DNA from: an uncultured Acetatifactor sp.
GTDB taxonomy: Bacteria > Bacillota > Clostridia > Lachnospirales > Lachnospiraceae
Direction: 5' to 3'
DNA length: 7,718 bases
Assembly (NCBI GenBank): GCA_910589655.1
Contig: CAJUTJ010000056.1
Span: 1-7,718 of the forward strand
Every line of letters starts with the position of its first letter. Position 1 is the stretch's first letter. Of the stretch, positions 5,116 to 7,718 are shown piece by piece. A program made the translations under genes and the position numbers. The notes under the pieces are model-generated. The model worked only from the letters and a program-made list of their open reading frames with translations, was not told the origin of the DNA and searched no databases.

Positions 5116-6660
5116 ATGGATAAGGAACTGGTAGTTGTAATCGACTTTGGCGGACAATACAACCAGCTGGTTGCACGGCGTGTCAGAGAATGCAATGTAT
5201 ATTGTGAAATTTATTCTTACAAAACCGACTTGGCAAAAATCAAAGCCATGAACCCCAAAGGAATTATTCTTACGGGCGGCCCCAGCAGCTGCTACGAAGA
5301 AGGCGCGGCCTCCTGCTCTCCCGAACTGTTCGATTTGGGGATTCCCGTATTGGGGCTGTGTTATGGCGCACAATTAATGGCTCATGTGCTGGGCGGAAAA
5401 GTGGCAAAAGCCGCTGTGCGCGAGTACGGTAAAACGGAGGTGGATGTAGATACCTCCTCGGAATTATTTACGGGCGTCACCCCCCATACCATCTGCTGGA
5501 TGAGTCATTTCGATTATATTGCGGAGACGGCGCCGGGTTTTAAGACAATAGCCTTCACCGCCGACTGCCCTGTGGCTGCTGCCGAATGCAAAGAGAAAAA
5601 ATTGTATTCCATACAATTTCATCCGGAAGTGCTGCATACTGCCGAGGGCTCCAAAATGCTGTATAATTTCGTAAGAAATATCTGCGGCTGCTGCGGCGAC
5701 TGGAGAATGGACTCTTTCGTGGAGGAAAATATACAGGCAATCCGGGAAAAGGTGGGCGGCGGAAAAGTTCTGTGTGCATTGTCCGGCGGCGTGGATTCCT
5801 CAGTGGCGGCAGTTCTTTTGTCCAAGGCTGTGGGGAATCAGCTGACCTGTGTTTTCGTAGACCACGGGCTGCTGCGGAAGAAGGAAGGCGATGAAGTAGA
5901 AGCTGTCTTTGGTTCCAACGGCAGCTATGACCTGAATTTTATCCGGGTCAATGCTCAGGAACGTTTTTATGCAAAGCTGAAAGGCGTGGAAGAACCTGAG
6001 AAAAAGCGCAAAATAATAGGTGAGGAATTTATCCGTGTATTTGAGGAGGAGGCACAGAAAATCGGTACGGTAGATTTTCTGGTACAGGGCACTATCTATC
6101 CCGATGTGGTGGAAAGCGGCCTTGGCGGGGAATCCGCCGTCATCAAGTCCCATCATAACGTAGGCGGTCTGCCCGACTATGTAGACTTCAAAGAAATCAT
6201 TGAGCCCCTCCGCAGCCTATTCAAGGACGAGGTGAGAAAGGTAGGTTTAGAGCTGGGAATTCCCGAACATCTGGTATTCCGCCAGCCCTTCCCCGGCCCC
6301 GGTCTGGGAGTCCGCATCGTCGGCGAAGTTACGGCGGAAAAGGTGAAAATCGTTCAGGATGCGGATGCGATTTATCGGGAAGAAATTTCAAATGCCGGAT
6401 TGGACAGAGATATCAATCAATATTTTGCTGCGCTGACCAATATGCGCTCAGTGGGCGTCATGGGGGACGAAAGAACTTATGACTATGCCGTTGCACTGAG
6501 GGCGGTAAATACCGTTGACTTTATGACAGCGGAAGCCGCCGCGCTTCCTTGGGAAGTCCTGCAGAAAGTGACCAGCAGAATCATAAATGAGGTAAGCCAC
6601 GTAAACAGAGTGCTGTATGATGTGACCAGCAAGCCTCCGGGAACAATAGAGTTCGAGTGA
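5116..6660 (+). CDS. guaA: GMP synthase (glutamine-hydrolysing)
   Basis: A 514-aa cytoplasmic enzyme that aminates XMP to GMP using ATP and glutamine, the last step of guanine nucleotide synthesis. The N-terminal class I glutamine amidotransferase domain (about 1-190) shows TGGP (53-56), the nucleophile Cys82 in GLCYGAQ and the His169/Glu171 pair in FHPEV. The ATP-pyrophosphatase domain begins near 200 with the P-loop SGGVDSS (223-229). The C-terminal dimerisation and XMP-binding domain contains RQPFPGPGLGVR and ends in the family tail SKPPGTIEFE. Length and all key residues are normal. AGGAGG (5105-5110) lies 5 nt before the ATG. It is a single-gene transcript from the promoter at 4930-4958. 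The 3' end of guaA is a known integration target for genomic islands, relevant to the different DNA downstream. Confidence 0.98.
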   Translation: MDKELVVVIDFGGQYNQLVARRVRECNVYCEIYSYKTDLAKIKAMNPKGIILTGGPSSCYEEGAASCSPELFDLGIPVLGLCYGAQLMAHVLGGKVAKAAVREYGKTEVDVDTSSELFTGVTPHTICWMSHFDYIAETAPGFKTIAFTADCPVAAAECKEKKLYSIQFHPEVLHTAEGSKMLYNFVRNICGCCGDWRMDSFVEENIQAIREKVGGGKVLCALSGGVDSSVAAVLLSKAVGNQLTCVFVDHGLLRKKEGDEVEAVFGSNGSYDLNFIRVNAQERFYAKLKGVEEPEKKRKIIGEEFIRVFEEEAQKIGTVDFLVQGTIYPDVVESGLGGESAVIKSHHNVGGLPDYVDFKEIIEPLRSLFKDEVRKVGLELGIPEHLVFRQPFPGPGLGVRIVGEVTAEKVKIVQDADAIYREEISNAGLDRDINQYFAALTNMRSVGVMGDERTYDYAVALRAVNTVDFMTAEAAALPWEVLQKVTSRIINEVSHVNRVLYDVTSKPPGTIEFE

Positions 6661-6667
6661 TGAAATG

Positions 6668-6681
6668 GGCTTTAAGAAGCC
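6668..6681 (+). terminator. Weak hairpin after guaA, possible terminator
   Basis: GGCTT-TAAG-AAGCC forms a 5-bp stem 7 nt after the guaA stop codon. The following bases (AGTATTTATG) are only partly T-rich, so termination would be inefficient. It is the only hairpin seen directly behind guaA. Confidence 0.3.
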
Positions 6682-6719
6682 AGTATTTATGCGAATTACA
6701 AGCAAATCTGTTTAGGTTC

Positions 6720-6741
6720 TGGCAACGATTTGGCAACATTT
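6720..6741. repeat. Tandem 11-bp repeat with TGGCAAC core
   Basis: TGGCAACGATT (6720-6730) is directly followed by TGGCAACATTT (6731-6741). The pair lies 60 bp behind the guaA stop codon, in non-coding DNA. Short direct repeats of this kind near an integration site can be arm-type binding sites for a tyrosine recombinase, but no integrase gene is visible here, so the role is open. Confidence 0.5.
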
Positions 6742-6759
6742 TTCACATCACGCATTAAA

Positions 6760-6779
6760 TAATTACTCCCTTTTCGGAA
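6760..6779. repeat. Left arm of the inverted repeat bounding the GNAT segment
   Basis: TAATTA followed by CTCCCTTTTCG matches, inverted, the arm at 7313-7335. The two arms share TAATTA and the 11-bp core CTCCCTTTTCG; the right arm has two extra bases between those blocks. The arms enclose 576 bp in total, including the promoter and coding sequence of the GNAT gene. Confidence 0.6.
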
Positions 6780-6815
6780 TTGCGTACCCAGTGGGAAATA
6801 ACTTATAAATATATA

Positions 6816-6843
6816 TTGTGAATGGCAGATAAAGATTTATAAT
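6816..6843 (+). promoter_or_regulatory. Promoter of the GNAT gene
   Basis: TTGTGA (6816-6821), 16-nt spacer, perfect TATAAT (6838-6843). The transcript would start near 6850. That leaves almost no leader for the ATG at 6854 and so argues for a start at 6875 or 6884 behind the GAGGAG at 6867-6872. The promoter lies inside the inverted-repeat segment, so the segment carries a self-sufficient gene. Confidence 0.6.
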
Positions 6844-6883
6844 CAGATATACAATGGGAATTTGTAGAGGAGTGATGAAAAAG

Positions 6884-7306
6884 ATGATTGAAATACATGA
6901 TGATTTAAGCGTTGATGAATATAACAAATTAAGGATAGAAGTAGGTTGGGAAACGAAAAATCCACTTATTGTTGAAAGAGCTATAAAGAATAGTGCAATT
7001 ATAAAAAAAGCGACATACGATAATAAAATAGTTGGTATGGCCAGAGCCATTGGAGATGGGATGTCATATCTTTTAGTTGACGTAGTAGTTAGTTCAAAAT
7101 ATCAAAAACGAGGAATAGGAAAAAAACTTGTAAATTCAATAATTGATGATATAAAAAATGAAACTATGGTTGGAGAATATAGCACTATTAATTTGATTTC
7201 AATTAGAGGTATGGAGAAATTTTATGAAAGTTGTGGATTTGAGGCAGTACCGTTCGGGTACAATGGTAAAGGAATGAGAATAAAGATTGAAAAAATAATG
7301 CCCTGA
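6884..7306 (+). CDS. GNAT-family N-acetyltransferase
   Basis: A single-domain GNAT enzyme of about 140 aa, predicted to transfer acetyl from acetyl-CoA to an amine. Family features are the strand VDVVVSSKYQ followed by the acetyl-CoA pyrophosphate loop QKRGIGKKL, and the C-terminal FYESCGF before the last strand. The frame is open from an ATG at 6854, but that codon has no Shine-Dalgarno. I chose ATG 6884, 11 nt behind GAGGAG (6867-6872), where the family-like sequence MIEIHDDLS begins; ATG 6875 is the alternative. Base use differs sharply from its neighbours: 18 G+C in 6901-6960 and 14 in 7141-7200, against 38 of 60 in guaA bases 5281-5340. With the bounding inverted repeats this points to horizontal acquisition. 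The substrate is unknown. No antitoxin-like partner gene is adjacent, so a GNAT toxin is not supported. Confidence 0.85.
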   Translation: MIEIHDDLSVDEYNKLRIEVGWETKNPLIVERAIKNSAIIKKATYDNKIVGMARAIGDGMSYLLVDVVVSSKYQKRGIGKKLVNSIIDDIKNETMVGEYSTINLISIRGMEKFYESCGFEAVPFGYNGKGMRIKIEKIMP

Positions 7307-7312
7307 GAACAT

Positions 7313-7335
7313 TTTTCGAAAAGGGAGAATAATTA
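7313..7335. repeat. Right arm of the inverted repeat bounding the GNAT segment
   Basis: The arm TTTTCGAAAAGGGAG...TAATTA is the imperfect inverse of 6760-6779, starting 7 bp after the GNAT stop codon. The bases outside both arms also resemble each other: ACATCACGCATTAAA ends at 6759, and ACATCAACGGCATAAAG runs from 7335. This could be a decayed target duplication or attachment sequence, though gaps are needed to align them. Confidence 0.6.
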
Positions 7336-7351
7336 CATCAACGGCATAAAG

Positions 7352-7403
7352 AAAACCTTGCTGATTTTCAGATATGGAAACTGAATATCGGCAAGGTCTT
7401 TTT
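7352..7403. terminator. Strong bidirectional Rho-independent terminator
   Basis: A 17-bp stem (7355-7371 with 7381-7397, one G-T pair and one mismatch) has a 9-nt loop. On the plus strand it is followed by CTTTTTG and on the minus strand by TTTTCTTT. It terminates the GNAT transcript from the left and the minus-strand right-edge gene, whose stop codon is only 5 bp away at 7408-7410. Confidence 0.85.
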
Positions 7404-7407
7404 GTGC

Positions 7408-7718
7408 TTATTTCTGTCTTTTCTTTTTAACTGTTTTCTTTTCTTCTTTCTCGATTTTCTGAAATTCTTCCATGGATGCGCTTGCGCATCCATTAAGCAT
7501 ATAATCACTGACCGCCTGTGAGGGGACTTTCGCCCAATGCTTTGAGGTGTCCAGTTCCGGGTACTTGTACCGCCACTGGTCGTATTCCTCTTTGGTAATT
7601 TCGCCCTGTTCCAGTTTGGCGGCTTGCTCCTGCCATGCGTGGAACATATCGAACATGGACGTATAAGTGGAATAGTCGGACTTGTCAAGGCGCAGGCAGA
7701 TTTCCCCGTCAATCTCCC
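7408..7718 (-). CDS. C-terminal part of an unrecognised protein (runs off right edge)
   Basis: The minus-strand frame is open from the right edge to a TAA at 7410-7408, giving 103 visible residues. The visible part starts EIDGEICLRLDKSDYS, passes through a charged helical stretch (HAWQEQAAKLEQGEITKEEYDQWRYKYPEL), and ends in a lysine-rich tail (KKTVKKKRQK). An ATG at 7656 is internal, since the frame continues upstream to the edge without a stop and no ribosome binding site precedes that ATG. The KLEQGEITKEEYDQWRY pattern and basic tail give me an impression of proteins carried on clostridial conjugative elements, but I cannot name the family. The basic tail could bind nucleic acid. A strong terminator follows at once. 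Confidence 0.75.
   Translation of the reverse strand, partial: EIDGEICLRLDKSDYSTYTSMFDMFHAWQEQAAKLEQGEITKEEYDQWRYKYPELDTSKHWAKVPSQAVSDYMLNGCASASMEEFQKIEKEEKKTVKKKRQK

Noticed and set aside
6655..6880. 11-bp direct repeat GAGTGATGAAA at the guaA stop (6655-6665) and GNAT start region (6870-6880) as att sites
   Set aside because: Both copies fall on translation signals (GAG-TGA stop; GGAG plus ATG), where such words recur by chance, and the 200 bp between them hold no element.
6884..7306. GNAT toxin of a toxin-antitoxin pair
   Set aside because: No ribbon-helix-helix or other small antitoxin gene lies next to it; the gene has its own promoter and terminator and nothing else in the segment.
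1..7718. tRNA, rRNA or CRISPR sequences
   Set aside because: No tRNA-like cloverleaf, rRNA segment or regularly spaced repeat array was seen on either strand.

Overview
The window looks like chromosomal DNA from a Clostridia-type gut Firmicute, most plausibly Lachnospiraceae. This is inferred from strong GGAGG-type ribosome binding sites, moderate GC in the core genes, the style of the proteins (a ComEC-like lipoprotein with an Ada-like cysteine tail, an HD hydrolase, a stand-alone truA, a shortened histidine kinase) and palindromic intergenic DNA. No database search was possible, so the taxonomy is an inference.

Layout, left to right. Bases 1-59 hold the first codons of an unrecognised minus-strand gene, with a good promoter that contains a perfect 16-bp palindrome (probable operator). 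Bases 119-611 hold no convincing gene. Bases 612-1799 (+) encode a secreted lipoprotein with a metallo-beta-lactamase fold. It converges on a minus-strand pair, 3616-1903, in which a histidine-kinase-like protein lacking the phospho-accepting helix overlaps truA by 14 nt. A GC-rich palindromic spacer follows, then a minus-strand HD-domain hydrolase (4553-3771) preceded by an exact-length tandem duplication of 18 bp around its translation start.

The 505 bases from 4611 to 5115 are gene-free but busy: the divergent HD-gene promoter with an inverted repeat over its -10, a palindromic repeat region of about 160 bp, a strong guaA promoter (TTGACT-17-TATACT) and a leader of about 150 nt that can form alternative stems. 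guaA (5116-6660, +) encodes full-length GMP synthase.

Right of guaA the character changes. There is an 11-bp tandem repeat, then a very AT-rich GNAT acetyltransferase gene lying inside a 576-bp segment (6760-7335) bounded by imperfect inverted repeats. A strong bidirectional terminator follows, then the C-terminal part of an unrecognised minus-strand protein that runs off the right edge. Because the 3' end of guaA is a known integration target for genomic islands, 6661-7718 may be the edge of an accessory or mobile region.

The genes do not form one pathway. guaA (GMP synthesis) and truA (tRNA pseudouridylation) are housekeeping. The kinase-like protein and the HD protein are likely regulatory or nucleotide-handling. 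The MBL lipoprotein acts outside the membrane. The best leads for something undescribed are the inverted-repeat-bounded GNAT cassette, the guaA leader, and the membrane-anchored kinase remnant.
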